DNA of 64,000 nucleotides from Billgrantia desiderata (GTDB lineage: Bacteria; Pseudomonadota; Gammaproteobacteria; Pseudomonadales; Halomonadaceae). Within the stretch, counting starts at the first letter, position 1, and each line of letters begins with the position of its first letter. The notes below the pieces were generated by a model that was given only the letters and a program-made list of their open reading frames with translations, was not told the origin of the DNA and did no database searches. Position numbers and translations under genes: made by a program. Below are positions 48,749 through 56,955 of this stretch, in pieces. The stretch covers positions 1 through 64,000 of the forward strand of contig JAAQTN010000005.1 of the NCBI GenBank assembly GCA_011742915.1, given 5' to 3'.

Positions 48749-50164
48749 TCAGGTGCCGGGTGGCAGCGACTTGAAAGCCTCCAGCGCGCGAGCGCGTGCC
48801 GCCTTGTGATCGACGATGGGGCGGGGATATCCCACCTGCTTGCACTGTGCGACGCTGGGGGAGTGGCGATCCCGGGGCGGCAGTTCCGCCAGTTCGGGCA
48901 CGTACTCGGCGATGAAGCGGGCGTCCGCATCGAAGCGGCGCGATTGGGTGGTGGGATTGAAGATGCGAAAGTAGGGCGCCGCATCGGTGCCGGTAGAGGC
49001 AGCCCACTGCCAGCCGCCGTTGTTGGCACAGAACTCGCCGTCCACCAGATGCTGCAGGAAGAACGCTTCGCCTCGTCGCCAGTCGATCAACAGATGCTTG
49101 CTCAGGAACATCGCCGCGATCATGCGCAGGCGATTGTGCATCCAGCCGGTGCGTACCAACTGGCGCATGGCAGCGTCGACGATGGGGTAGCCGGTACGCC
49201 CCTCGCACCAGGCATGGAAGCCGGCTTCGTCAACCTGCCAGGCCAACGCCTCGGTGTGGCGCTGGAACGCCCGGTGGCGGCAGACCCGGGGGAAGCCCGT
49301 CGCCACGTGGTGGTAGAACTCACGCCACACCAGTTCGTTGACCCAGCTGACGATGCCGGCATCGCCTTCCGCCAGACTGCCGTCGTTTTCGCTCAGCGCC
49401 GCCTGCAGGCACTGACGATGCGAGATCATGCCCAAGGCCAGGTAGGGGGATAGTTCGCTGGTCCCGGCCAGGCCCGGAAAGTCACGCTGGGTGGCGTAGT
49501 GGCGGGCCCGGAAGCGCAGGAAGCGCTCCAGGCGGTCGGCCGCCGCGGCCTCGCCCGCGGGCCAGCGCTCGGCATCGACGGGGGGCGCGGGCAGCGTGGG
49601 CGGTTCGACCCGCTCGGCGGCGATACCCGGGGATGGCTGCGGCGCCGGTGTCTCCCGCAGCGCCAGACGCTCGGGCGTCAGCTGGCGCTGCCAGGCCCGC
49701 GCGAAGGGGGTGAATACGCCATAGAAGTCGCCCTTGCCGGTCAGCAGTTCGCCTGGGGCGAAGGCCACGCTGTCGTGGTGGCCCCTGGCCGTGAGGCCGG
49801 CGTCGGCAAAGGCCCTTGCCACGGCCCGGTCGCGACGCTGCTCGTCCAGCGGGTACTCAAGGTTGAAGTGCAGCTCGTCGGCGCCGATCTCGCGCGCGAT
49901 CTGCAGCAGCGCGGCAGGGGCGTCGTCGAAGCCGGCAATGTCCCGGTGCAGCAGCGGGATGCCGAGGCCGGCCAAGCCTTCCTTCAGGGCGACGACGCCG
50001 CGATGCCAGAAGTCGAGCTTGTTGGCGCCGTGCCCATGGCGCTGCCAGTGCGGCAGGCTGCGCAGAAAGACGGCGACCACCGGGCCGCGCCGCGTTGCGG
50101 CTGCCAGCGCCGTGTTGTCATGAATGCGCAGGTCGCTGCGAAACCATACCAATGCGCGGGTCAT
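48749..50164 (-). CDS. phrB: Class I deoxyribodipyrimidine (CPD) photolyase
   Basis: Blue-light-dependent FAD enzyme that splits cyclobutane pyrimidine dimers. The 471-residue protein has the N-terminal antenna domain (ALVWFRSDLRIHDNTAL) and the FAD domain with ELVWREFYHHV, TGYPIVDAAMRQL, WMHNRLRMI and ANNGGWQWAASTGTDA. The tryptophans of the electron-transfer triad appear present (AWCEGR, IDWRRGE, GGWQW). It lies 20 bases after the LitR-type regulator gene and 35 before the NTF2-like gene, on the same strand, so light induction is likely. Confidence 0.95.
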   Translation of the reverse strand: MTRALVWFRSDLRIHDNTALAAATRRGPVVAVFLRSLPHWQRHGHGANKLDFWHRGVVALKEGLAGLGIPLLHRDIAGFDDAPAALLQIAREIGADELHFNLEYPLDEQRRDRAVARAFADAGLTARGHHDSVAFAPGELLTGKGDFYGVFTPFARAWQRQLTPERLALRETPAPQPSPGIAAERVEPPTLPAPPVDAERWPAGEAAAADRLERFLRFRARHYATQRDFPGLAGTSELSPYLALGMISHRQCLQAALSENDGSLAEGDAGIVSWVNELVWREFYHHVATGFPRVCRHRAFQRHTEALAWQVDEAGFHAWCEGRTGYPIVDAAMRQLVRTGWMHNRLRMIAAMFLSKHLLIDWRRGEAFFLQHLVDGEFCANNGGWQWAASTGTDAAPYFRIFNPTTQSRRFDADARFIAEYVPELAELPPRDRHSPSVAQCKQVGYPRPIVDHKAARARALEAFKSLPPGT

Positions 50165-50184
50165 GGCGGTCGCCTCGCCGAGGG

Positions 50185-51099
50185 TCAGGCGTCCTGGATC
50201 AACGACCGCAGGCGCGCCATGGCCTGAGGCAGGTCGTCGCCCAGCAGTTCCACCAGGCTGTCGGCCAGGTCGCCGTCACGGATGCGCGCCACGGGGCCGC
50301 ACAGGCCCAACGGGGCGTCGAGCTGCTCGGCCAGCCGTGGCAGCTGGCGGCGAATCAGGTCGGCCCGCTCGGCCCGGCCGCTGACCAGCAACACTGCCGC
50401 TGCCTGCAAGCGCTCGACGGCCAGGGGAAGTTCGCTGAAGGGCAAGGCGCTGTCGAGCAGTTGGATACGATAGCCGGCATCGCTGGCGGCCAGGGCGGCC
50501 AGCAGCAGCCACAGCGTCCCCGGGTCGTCGGGCAGCGGTACGATCAGCAGTAACGGCCCTCTGGCGAGCTGGTTGGCGTGGTAGAGGCGTATGCCGATGC
50601 GGGTGCGCAGGAAGGACTCCAGGCAGCGGCGCTGCAGGCTGGCGCCGAGCTGGTCGCGCCAGCGCTCCTCGAGCTCGCGTGTCACCGGCTGCCACAGCTC
50701 CGTCAGGCAAGTGGTCACGGGGTAGAGCGCCAGGCTCTGGGTGAACAGGGTCTCCATCTGGCCGCGATCGAGTGCCTCGACCGCGGCGACCAGCTGGCGC
50801 TGCTGGCTGGGCCAGTCGCCCGAGGCGGGTTCGGGGGTCGGCGCAGAGGCGGGCTGGTCGATGAGCTCCTTGACCTGGCTGACCGGTACGCCACGGCTCA
50901 GCCATTGCAGAATGCGCTCGACCCTTTCGATGTCCTCGCGAGCGTAGAGACGGTGCCCCTTGGGGGTGCGCTGGGGGCGGATCAGGCCGTAGCGTCGCTC
51001 CCAGGCGCGCAGGGTCACCGAGTTGACGCCGGTGATTCGGGACACCTCGCGAATCGGGTAGAGCGGTGTGTCGGCCGGGTGGCCCCCCTTTGCGGTCAT
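50185..51099 (-). CDS. MerR/LitR(CarH)-type transcriptional regulator
   Basis: The 304-residue protein has an N-terminal MerR winged helix (YPIREVSRITGVNSVTLRAW, then GHRLYAREDIERV) and a C-terminal region shaped like the helical bundle and Rossmann domain of B12-binding CarH/LitR photoreceptors. The B12-coordinating residues are absent. The W-x9-EH motif is W147 followed by Arg157-Arg158, and the E-x-H-x-x-G region reads DDPGTLW (191-197). It therefore resembles B12-independent LitR proteins, such as those described in Pseudomonas putida, which depend on a partner photoreceptor. It is first in the operon and has a palindrome in its own promoter, so autoregulation is likely. Confidence 0.88.
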   Translation of the reverse strand: MTAKGGHPADTPLYPIREVSRITGVNSVTLRAWERRYGLIRPQRTPKGHRLYAREDIERVERILQWLSRGVPVSQVKELIDQPASAPTPEPASGDWPSQQRQLVAAVEALDRGQMETLFTQSLALYPVTTCLTELWQPVTRELEERWRDQLGASLQRRCLESFLRTRIGIRLYHANQLARGPLLLIVPLPDDPGTLWLLLAALAASDAGYRIQLLDSALPFSELPLAVERLQAAAVLLVSGRAERADLIRRQLPRLAEQLDAPLGLCGPVARIRDGDLADSLVELLGDDLPQAMARLRSLIQDA

Positions 51100-51188
51100 G
51101 CGTGCCTCTGCTCGTTTGTTGTGTGGACCTTGCCATCCCTGGATTCGTCTGCCTGGCTGGCCGTCGTTACGGGTGGCAGCAGAGAATA

Positions 51189-51214
51189 TTGTACACTACT
51201 CGAACGGTGTACAA
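51189..51214. promoter_or_regulatory. Perfect inverted repeat, putative LitR operator/promoter
   Basis: TTGTACAC and GTGTACAA are separated by ten bases, 90 bases before the regulator ATG. On the minus strand TTGTAC can serve as -35 and CAATAT (17-base spacer) or TACAAT (15) as -10, so the operator overlaps the promoter. The repeated core is TGTACA. Confidence 0.72.
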
Positions 51215-51230
51215 CTGATGACGGTCATGG

Positions 51231-51611
51231 TCAAGTCGGCAGTGCTTCCCCCGCCTGCTCGGCGATCACGGCGGCCAGGGCCTCGACGAAGGCCGGATGC
51301 TCGCCCACCGGGGGCAGCAACTGCAGATCGACGCTGGGGTGAGCGGAGCGCAGCGCCTCGACCTGGGCCGGCACATCCTTGCGCAGGTGACGCCCGGCGG
51401 CGAAGAATAGTGGCAGGATCTCGGCCCGCTGGATGCCCGAGGCGGCAAGTTCAGCCACGGTACTTTCCAGTGAGGGTTCGCTAAGCTCCATGTAGGCGAG
51501 CTTCAAATTCGCCTCCATGCGGGCGGCGAGCGCCTCATGAAGGCGTTCGAACGGGGCCCGCCACTTGGCGTCGCTAGAGCCGTGGGCGAGAAGGATCAGG
51601 CTGTAGGACAT
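51231..51611 (-). CDS. CbiX/SirB-type small chelatase
   Basis: A 126-residue single-domain member of the CbiX family, which inserts metal into sirohydrochlorin for cobalamin or siroheme. The two metal-binding histidines are present: His10 in LLAHGSSDAKW and His75 in LPLFFAAGRHLRKD. Short forms act as dimers. GGGAG precedes the ATG. Its promoter side faces the TGTACA/TGTATA element. Whether the metal is cobalt, iron or nickel cannot be read. Its link to a light-related cluster may be through tetrapyrroles. Confidence 0.87.
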   Translation of the reverse strand: MSYSLILLAHGSSDAKWRAPFERLHEALAARMEANLKLAYMELSEPSLESTVAELAASGIQRAEILPLFFAAGRHLRKDVPAQVEALRSAHPSVDLQLLPPVGEHPAFVEALAAVIAEQAGEALPT

Positions 51612-51699
51612 GGTTGTCTCCCGAAAGCAGGCAGGATGCTGGCAGGTCGGCGCCCCGGCGCTACCAGGGCTCTTGCAATTGTCGCCAGCATAGCAGAGG

Positions 51700-51716
51700 T
51701 GTACAACGGCTGTATA
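51700..51716. promoter_or_regulatory. Second TGTACA/TGTATA element, putative LitR operator
   Basis: TGTACA (51700-51705) and TGTATA (51711-51716) are five bases apart in the divergent gap between cbiX and the epimerase gene. On the minus strand the ten bases GTTGTACACC are identical to those in the regulator promoter, and TTGTAC-N17-GACAAT could be the cbiX promoter. On the plus strand TATAAC may be the epimerase -10. Confidence 0.55.
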
Positions 51717-51745
51717 ACGAAAGGCAGCGGTGCGGAGGGGTTGCG

Positions 51746-52657
51746 ATGCGGGTACTGATCACGGGTGGCAGCGGTTTCGTCGGGCAGCGTCTGTGCCTGC
51801 GCTTGAAGCAGGCCGGGCATCGCCTGCAGGTGGTGTCGCGCGATCCGGACGCGGCCAGGAGCAAGCTGCCCCAAGGCGCCGACATAAGGCGCTCGGTGCT
51901 CGACTTCGTCGAGTCGCCCCCGGATGCCATCGTCAACCTGGCGGGCGAGCCGATCGCCGCCCGGCGCTGGAGCGACGAGCAGAAGAACCGGCTGATCGAC
52001 TCACGGGTCAACGTCACCCGCGATCTGGTGATCCTCTGCGAGCAGCTCAAGCAGGCCAACGGCAAGGCGCCCGGCGTCATGGTCTCGGGCTCGGCCATGG
52101 GCTATTACGGCGATCAGGGTGAAGTGGAGGTCACCGAACAGACCCCACCCCACGATGAGTTCGCGCATCGCCTGTGCAAGCGCTGGGAGGATACCGCCAG
52201 AGAGGCGGCGGATTTCGGCACGCGGGTGGCGCTGCTGCGCACCGGGCTGGTGCTGGATACGGGCGGAGGCAGCCTGGAGAAGATGCTGACGCCCTTCAAG
52301 CTGGGCTTCGGGGGACGCTTCGGCAGCGGTCGCCAGTTCATGCCCTGGATCCATCGAGAAGATCTGGTGCGCAGCATCCTGTTCCTGCTCGAGCGCGACG
52401 ATCTCGAGGGGCCGTTCAATGGCAGCGCACCGCATCCCGTCACCAACGCCGAGTTCACACGTACCCTGGCCAGGCAGCTGCATCGCCCGGCCGTCATGCC
52501 GGTGCCGGCCATCGTGCTGGAGACCGCCTTCGGCGAGATGGCGCGGCTGTTGCTGACCGGTGCCGACATGCGCCCGGCACGCCTGCTCGAGGCTGGGTTC
52601 GAGTTTCACTTCCCGACCCTCGAGCAGGCGCTGGCCGATATCCTCGGCAAGTCCTGA
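51746..52657 (+). CDS. TIGR01777/YfcH-type NAD-dependent epimerase
   Basis: A 303-residue extended-SDR protein. It has the cofactor motif ITGGSGFVGQRL, NLAGEPIAARRW (family hallmark), SGSAMGYYGDQG with the catalytic Tyr region, and RTGLVLDTGGGSLEKML. The C-terminus is a short conserved extra segment. Reaction unknown for the family. ATG 51746 follows GGAGGGG. It is divergent from cbiX and shares the TGTACA element; homologues occur near photolyase/MerR genes in pseudomonads. Confidence 0.9.
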   Translation: MRVLITGGSGFVGQRLCLRLKQAGHRLQVVSRDPDAARSKLPQGADIRRSVLDFVESPPDAIVNLAGEPIAARRWSDEQKNRLIDSRVNVTRDLVILCEQLKQANGKAPGVMVSGSAMGYYGDQGEVEVTEQTPPHDEFAHRLCKRWEDTAREAADFGTRVALLRTGLVLDTGGGSLEKMLTPFKLGFGGRFGSGRQFMPWIHREDLVRSILFLLERDDLEGPFNGSAPHPVTNAEFTRTLARQLHRPAVMPVPAIVLETAFGEMARLLLTGADMRPARLLEAGFEFHFPTLEQALADILGKS

Positions 52658-52675
52658 CGCTTACCGCCGCGAGGC

Positions 52676-55627
52676 TCAGCGGCCCTCGTCGCCCACCGTG
52701 ACGATGACCCGCACGGCGTCCAGCCGCAGCCGCGTGCCTTCGATGGCGCCGTCGAGTTCGCCACGTTCGCGGCGCAGCGCCTCGAGCTCCGCTTCGCGCA
52801 CCGCCGGGTTGAGTCGTGCCAGTGCCTCCAGCCGGGCCAGCTCGCCGTCGAGCTCCCGGCGCATGCGGACCTGAGCCGCTTCGACGATGCTCGGCAGCTC
52901 GCGCTCGGCCTCCTGCTCGCCCTGTGTCAGCAGTTCGCGCAGCTGGTCGTGGCGGCTGCGAATCAGGTCCCGGGCCATGGCCTTCTTGACCTTCTGCAGG
53001 TTCTTGGAAAGCCCGGTGAAGGAAACCTTGTCGCTGAGCACGGCGCCGGACTCGTCGAGCAGCACGCGTACCGCGGTCGGCGGCAGGAAGCGATTGACGT
53101 GCAGACGCTTCGGCGCCGGGCAGTAGGTGCGGAACACCAGCTCCGCCATCAGCCTGCCGGCGGGAATCGCCGGGTGCTTGAGCAGGGCGAGCGCGGTGTT
53201 GCCCATGGTGCCGTCGAGGATGCGCGCCATCATTTCGCGCAACAGCGGGTGCTCCCAGGAGAGCCGCTGCACGTCGTCGCGGGCCAGGGCGCGAGCGCGC
53301 GACAGGGTGGCGGTGAACCCCTCCTCGCCCTTGGCCAGGCCGGGCAGGCCGTCGAGCATCTGCGGGCTGGGCTGCAGGTGCAGCAGGCCGCCGCCGAGCT
53401 CCTGGCTGTCGACGCCGAAGATGTCCAGCGCCTGGTCGAGGTAGCGCGACAGCGCCGGGTCATGGTCGAGTTCGCGGATCGCCGTGGCGACCGCCTCGGC
53501 CCGATCCGGACGGCAGGCATTGAGTTCCAGCAGACGGTTGCGCCCGGCGTCGCGCTGGGCCAGGCGGTTCTCGAACAGGGCGCGGGTCTCGGCGATGACG
53601 TCGTCGAGGGCCTCGTCGTCGAGCAGCGCCTCGGCGAGGGCGTCACCGAAGGCGTCGAACAGCTCGCTGCCGACCCCGTGGGGAGCGTCGAAAGCGTCCA
53701 TCCCCTCGCGAAACCAGCGCAGCAGACGCGCCCCGGGGCTGGCCTCGAACAGCGGCACGTGGATCTCGATGGCGTGACGCTGGCCGATACGATCGAGCCG
53801 GCCGATGCGCTGCTCGAGTTGATCGGGATGTTGGGGCAGGTCGAACATCACCAGATGGCGGCAGAACTGGAAGTTGCGTCCCTCGGAGCCGATCTCGGAA
53901 CAGACCAGCACCTGGCTGCCCTCCTCCTCGTCGGCGAAGGCGGCCGCCGCACGGTCGCGTTCCACCAGCGTCAGTCCCTCATGGAACACCGGCGCATGAA
54001 TGCCGCCCAGCACCCGCAGCGCTTCGGCCAGGTCCTGGGCGGTCTCGCGGCTGTGCGCGATCACCAGCACCTTGTCGTTGGCGAAGCCCTGTTCGCCGTC
54101 GTCGGCGAGGCGCTCCAGCAGCCAGTTCACCCGTGGGTCGATCTGCCACCACGGCTCGGCGTTGAGCGGATCGTCGGAAAGCGCGCGGTAGGTGGCGTCG
54201 GGGTAGATCAGCACGTCGGGATGGTCGAGCCCGGTCTCGATCAGCAGTTCGTCGAGATGGTCCTCGTCGCGCTCGAGCTTGCGCAGTACCCGGCGGTAGG
54301 CCGAGGGCAGTGGCAGTTCGGCCAGGTGCAGGTGACGCTCGGGAAAGCCGCCCACATGGCGACGGCTGTTGCGGAACATCACCCGGCCGGTGCCGTGCCG
54401 GTCGAGCAACTGCTCGCGCAGCTGGTCTCGTGCGCTCTGCTGTTGCTGCGGGCCGCTCTCGGGGTTGGCCAGGGTGTCGAGCAGGGCCAGGCTGTCATGC
54501 TCCTCGATCACCGTGGCCACGACGGCACGGTCGCGTTCGCCGCCGGCCGGCAGGCGTTCCAGGGCGTCGATGGCCTGGGCCACTTCCACGTAGTGCTGCT
54601 CCTCTTCGCGAAACGCTTCCAGGCTGTGGTAGCGGTCCGGGTCGAGCAGGCGCAGGCGGGCGAAGTGGCTCTCCAGGCCCATCTGCTCCGGCGTGGCGGT
54701 GAGCAGCAGCACCCCCGGCACGCGCTTGGCCAGACGCTCGACGCAGGCGTAGCCGGCGCCGACCTGCTCGGCGCTCCAGTCGAGGTGGTGCGCCTCGTCG
54801 ACGATCAGCAGGTCCCAGTCGCAGGCGGCCGCCTGTTCCTGGCGCTGGGGGTTGGCGAACAGCCACGCCTGGCTGGCCAGAATCAACTGGCCGGACTCGA
54901 AGGGGTTGGCTTCGGCCTGGGCCAGGCTCTGCTGCTCGTCGAGCAGGGTCACCTCGAGGGCGAAGCGGCGCAGCAGTTCCACCAGCCATTGGTGCATGAG
55001 GCTCGGCGGCACCAGGATCAGGGCGCGCTCGGCGCGGCCGGTGAGCAGCATGCGGTGCAGGATCAGACCGGCCTCGATGGTCTTGCCCAGGCCCACCTCG
55101 TCGGCCAGCAGTACCCGCGGCGCATGGCGCCGGGCCACTTCGTCGGCGATGTAGAGCTGATGGGGAATCAGGTCGATGCGCGGGCCGGCCAGGCCCAGCG
55201 CCGGATTCTGCTCGATGCGATGATGGTGGTGCAGGGTACGAAAGCGCAGGTCGAACCAGTCGTTGCGGTCGACCTGGCCGGTGAGCAGGCGATCGCGAGC
55301 CTGGTCGAACTGCATGCTGTCGGCCAGACGCGCCTCGGGCAGCTCGCGCAGCTGGCCCTGGTCGTCTTCGCCGATGTAGACGATCAGACCGTCGACTTCC
55401 TTGCTGTCGTCGACGGTCAGGCTCCAGCCCTCGGCGGACTGGATGCGGTCGCCGCTGCCGAAGGCCACACGGGTCAGCGGTGCCTGGCGGCTGCTGTAGG
55501 TACGGGTTTCCTGGCTGGCGCCGAACAGCACGGTAACGCTACGGTGGTCGCAACTCAGGATGGTGCCCAGGCCCAGGTCGGCCTCGCCGTCGCTGATCCA
55601 GCGTTGGCCGGGTGAAAAGTCGCTCAT
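52676..55627 (-). CDS. rapA: RNA polymerase-associated ATPase RapA (HepA)
   Basis: Swi2/Snf2 ATPase that binds RNA polymerase and helps its recycling after transcription. The 983 residues compare with 968 in E. coli. N-terminal Tudor-like domains include SPGQRWISDGEADLGLG. The ATPase core has DEVGLGKT (176-183), DEAHHLDW, LTATPEQMGLESHF and, in the second RecA lobe, GSEGRNFQFCRHLVMFDLP and RIGRLDRIGQ. The start MSDFSPGQRW at 55627 is preferred over an ATG eleven codons upstream. Confidence 0.97.
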   Translation of the reverse strand: MSDFSPGQRWISDGEADLGLGTILSCDHRSVTVLFGASQETRTYSSRQAPLTRVAFGSGDRIQSAEGWSLTVDDSKEVDGLIVYIGEDDQGQLRELPEARLADSMQFDQARDRLLTGQVDRNDWFDLRFRTLHHHHRIEQNPALGLAGPRIDLIPHQLYIADEVARRHAPRVLLADEVGLGKTIEAGLILHRMLLTGRAERALILVPPSLMHQWLVELLRRFALEVTLLDEQQSLAQAEANPFESGQLILASQAWLFANPQRQEQAAACDWDLLIVDEAHHLDWSAEQVGAGYACVERLAKRVPGVLLLTATPEQMGLESHFARLRLLDPDRYHSLEAFREEEQHYVEVAQAIDALERLPAGGERDRAVVATVIEEHDSLALLDTLANPESGPQQQQSARDQLREQLLDRHGTGRVMFRNSRRHVGGFPERHLHLAELPLPSAYRRVLRKLERDEDHLDELLIETGLDHPDVLIYPDATYRALSDDPLNAEPWWQIDPRVNWLLERLADDGEQGFANDKVLVIAHSRETAQDLAEALRVLGGIHAPVFHEGLTLVERDRAAAAFADEEEGSQVLVCSEIGSEGRNFQFCRHLVMFDLPQHPDQLEQRIGRLDRIGQRHAIEIHVPLFEASPGARLLRWFREGMDAFDAPHGVGSELFDAFGDALAEALLDDEALDDVIAETRALFENRLAQRDAGRNRLLELNACRPDRAEAVATAIRELDHDPALSRYLDQALDIFGVDSQELGGGLLHLQPSPQMLDGLPGLAKGEEGFTATLSRARALARDDVQRLSWEHPLLREMMARILDGTMGNTALALLKHPAIPAGRLMAELVFRTYCPAPKRLHVNRFLPPTAVRVLLDESGAVLSDKVSFTGLSKNLQKVKKAMARDLIRSRHDQLRELLTQGEQEAERELPSIVEAAQVRMRRELDGELARLEALARLNPAVREAELEALRRERGELDGAIEGTRLRLDAVRVIVTVGDEGR

Positions 55628-55780
55628 GATGCCTCGGTCGATGCTGAACACGGTGCGCACGCTGCCGCCGCAGCATGGCTTCGGCGGACAGGGCGGGCGA
55701 TTCTATCGCAAAGCCCGCGCTGGCTTAAGGCTGGTGGAGACGAGCGGGAAATGGTAGGGAGCGGCTGTTACCGGTGGTAA

Positions 55781-56581
55781 TCAGTGGCGTCCCAGCCAGG
55801 TATCGAGCTGCGCCCGCGACAGTTCGCCCACGTGGCGCTCCACCGCGCGACCTTCGCGGTCGAACAGCACCGTGGTGGGAAGCCCCGGCGATTCCATGCT
55901 GCGGATCATCTGCTGGTTTGGATCGAGCAGCGGATAGCGGAACGCGAGCTCCTGCTCGTCGAGGTAGCGCGCCACCTGGAGCAACTCCTCGCCTTGGTTG
56001 ATCACCACCGCGGTAACGCCGTCGCGGGTGTCGGCCTCGGCCAGCAGCGGCATTTCGCGCAGGCAGGGCGGGCACCAGGTGGCCCACAGATTGACCACCA
56101 CCAGCTCGCCCTGAAGCTGCTGCAGGTTGACCGGCTCGCCGTCGAGGTTCTCCAGGGTGATGTCGGGTAGCTCGCGCAGCGGCATGTCACCGCCGAAGGG
56201 GGCCAGGGTGACCAGCACCAGCCACAGCGCCGAGGCGCCGACGGTGAGTCCCATGGCGCCGATCATCGACAGCAGCCGGTCGCGCAGTGCCCAGCCGGTC
56301 CAGATCAGCGCGGCGAGCAGCCCCCACAGGCCGTGATAGCCGGGCTGCCAGAGCCTCAACACGTCCAGCGGAGCGGCGGCATAGGCGTCGAAGTTCAGCG
56401 CCACGTGCCCCAGGCGGGCGCCTACCAGCCAGGCCAGCAGCAGGCCGTTGAACCAGCGCGACCGCGCCGAGGGCGAGAGCCCCAGCAGCAGCCAGGCGGC
56501 GAGCAGCAGCAGCAGGGCACAGCCAATGGCATAGAGGCGCGGTACGGATATCAGCACGGGGCCCAGGGCAAAGGCGTCCAT
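55781..56581 (-). CDS. Lgt-like membrane domain fused to TlpA-type thioredoxin
   Basis: A 266-residue fusion. Residues 13-125 hold several hydrophobic segments with similarity in layout to the prolipoprotein diacylglyceryl transferase fold (RLYAIGCALLLL; GARLGHVALNF). Residues 135-266 are a periplasmic thioredoxin of the TlpA/ResA type with active-site WCPPC (Cys170, Cys173) and the cis-Pro region GLPTTVLFD. It probably reduces disulfides at the outer face of the inner membrane. Start ATG 56581 has GGAG eight bases before it; the frame opens 13 codons further. Whether the Lgt-like part is active is doubtful; it may be only an anchor. Confidence 0.8.
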   Translation of the reverse strand: MDAFALGPVLISVPRLYAIGCALLLLLAAWLLLGLSPSARSRWFNGLLLAWLVGARLGHVALNFDAYAAAPLDVLRLWQPGYHGLWGLLAALIWTGWALRDRLLSMIGAMGLTVGASALWLVLVTLAPFGGDMPLRELPDITLENLDGEPVNLQQLQGELVVVNLWATWCPPCLREMPLLAEADTRDGVTAVVINQGEELLQVARYLDEQELAFRYPLLDPNQQMIRSMESPGLPTTVLFDREGRAVERHVGELSRAQLDTWLGRH

Positions 56582-56712
56582 TGGCTCGGCTCCAGCATTT
56601 AGGGTCGGCGCAAGCGCCATGACCGGGTAAAATCACTCACTTGCATAAAGTAACGCGTCAGGCAGAGCAAGCCTACTGCCCCAGGACGGCGCTGTCACCG
56701 GCGGGAGCCTAC

Positions 56713-56955
56713 ATGGCACACAAGACCTTCGATACCCTGCGCGCCCTGGCCATCGGTAGCCAGGCGCTGGGCTTCATCCTGATCATCACGCTGGAAACGG
56801 TCATGGGGGGCGAGGCCGCCCGGCCCTGGCAGGGAGTGACCCTGGGCGCCATGGTGGCCTTTGCCCTGGCGCTGGCCGTGGCGCGGCTCTATCGGCGCAA
56901 CAAGGCGCGCAAGGCCATGGCTCGCCGTCTGGCAGAGCACGATGACGAACCCTGA
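56713..56955 (+). CDS. Small two-helix membrane protein
   Basis: An 80-residue protein with two hydrophobic segments (about 10-30 and 40-58) and a basic tail with RLYRRNKARKAMARR. No family was recognised. ATG 56713 follows GGAG by five bases. It overlaps the phospholipase-D-like lipoprotein gene by 14 bases, so the two are probably co-translated. It is also divergent from the TlpA-fusion gene. Confidence 0.65.
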   Translation: MAHKTFDTLRALAIGSQALGFILIITLETVMGGEAARPWQGVTLGAMVAFALALAVARLYRRNKARKAMARRLAEHDDEP

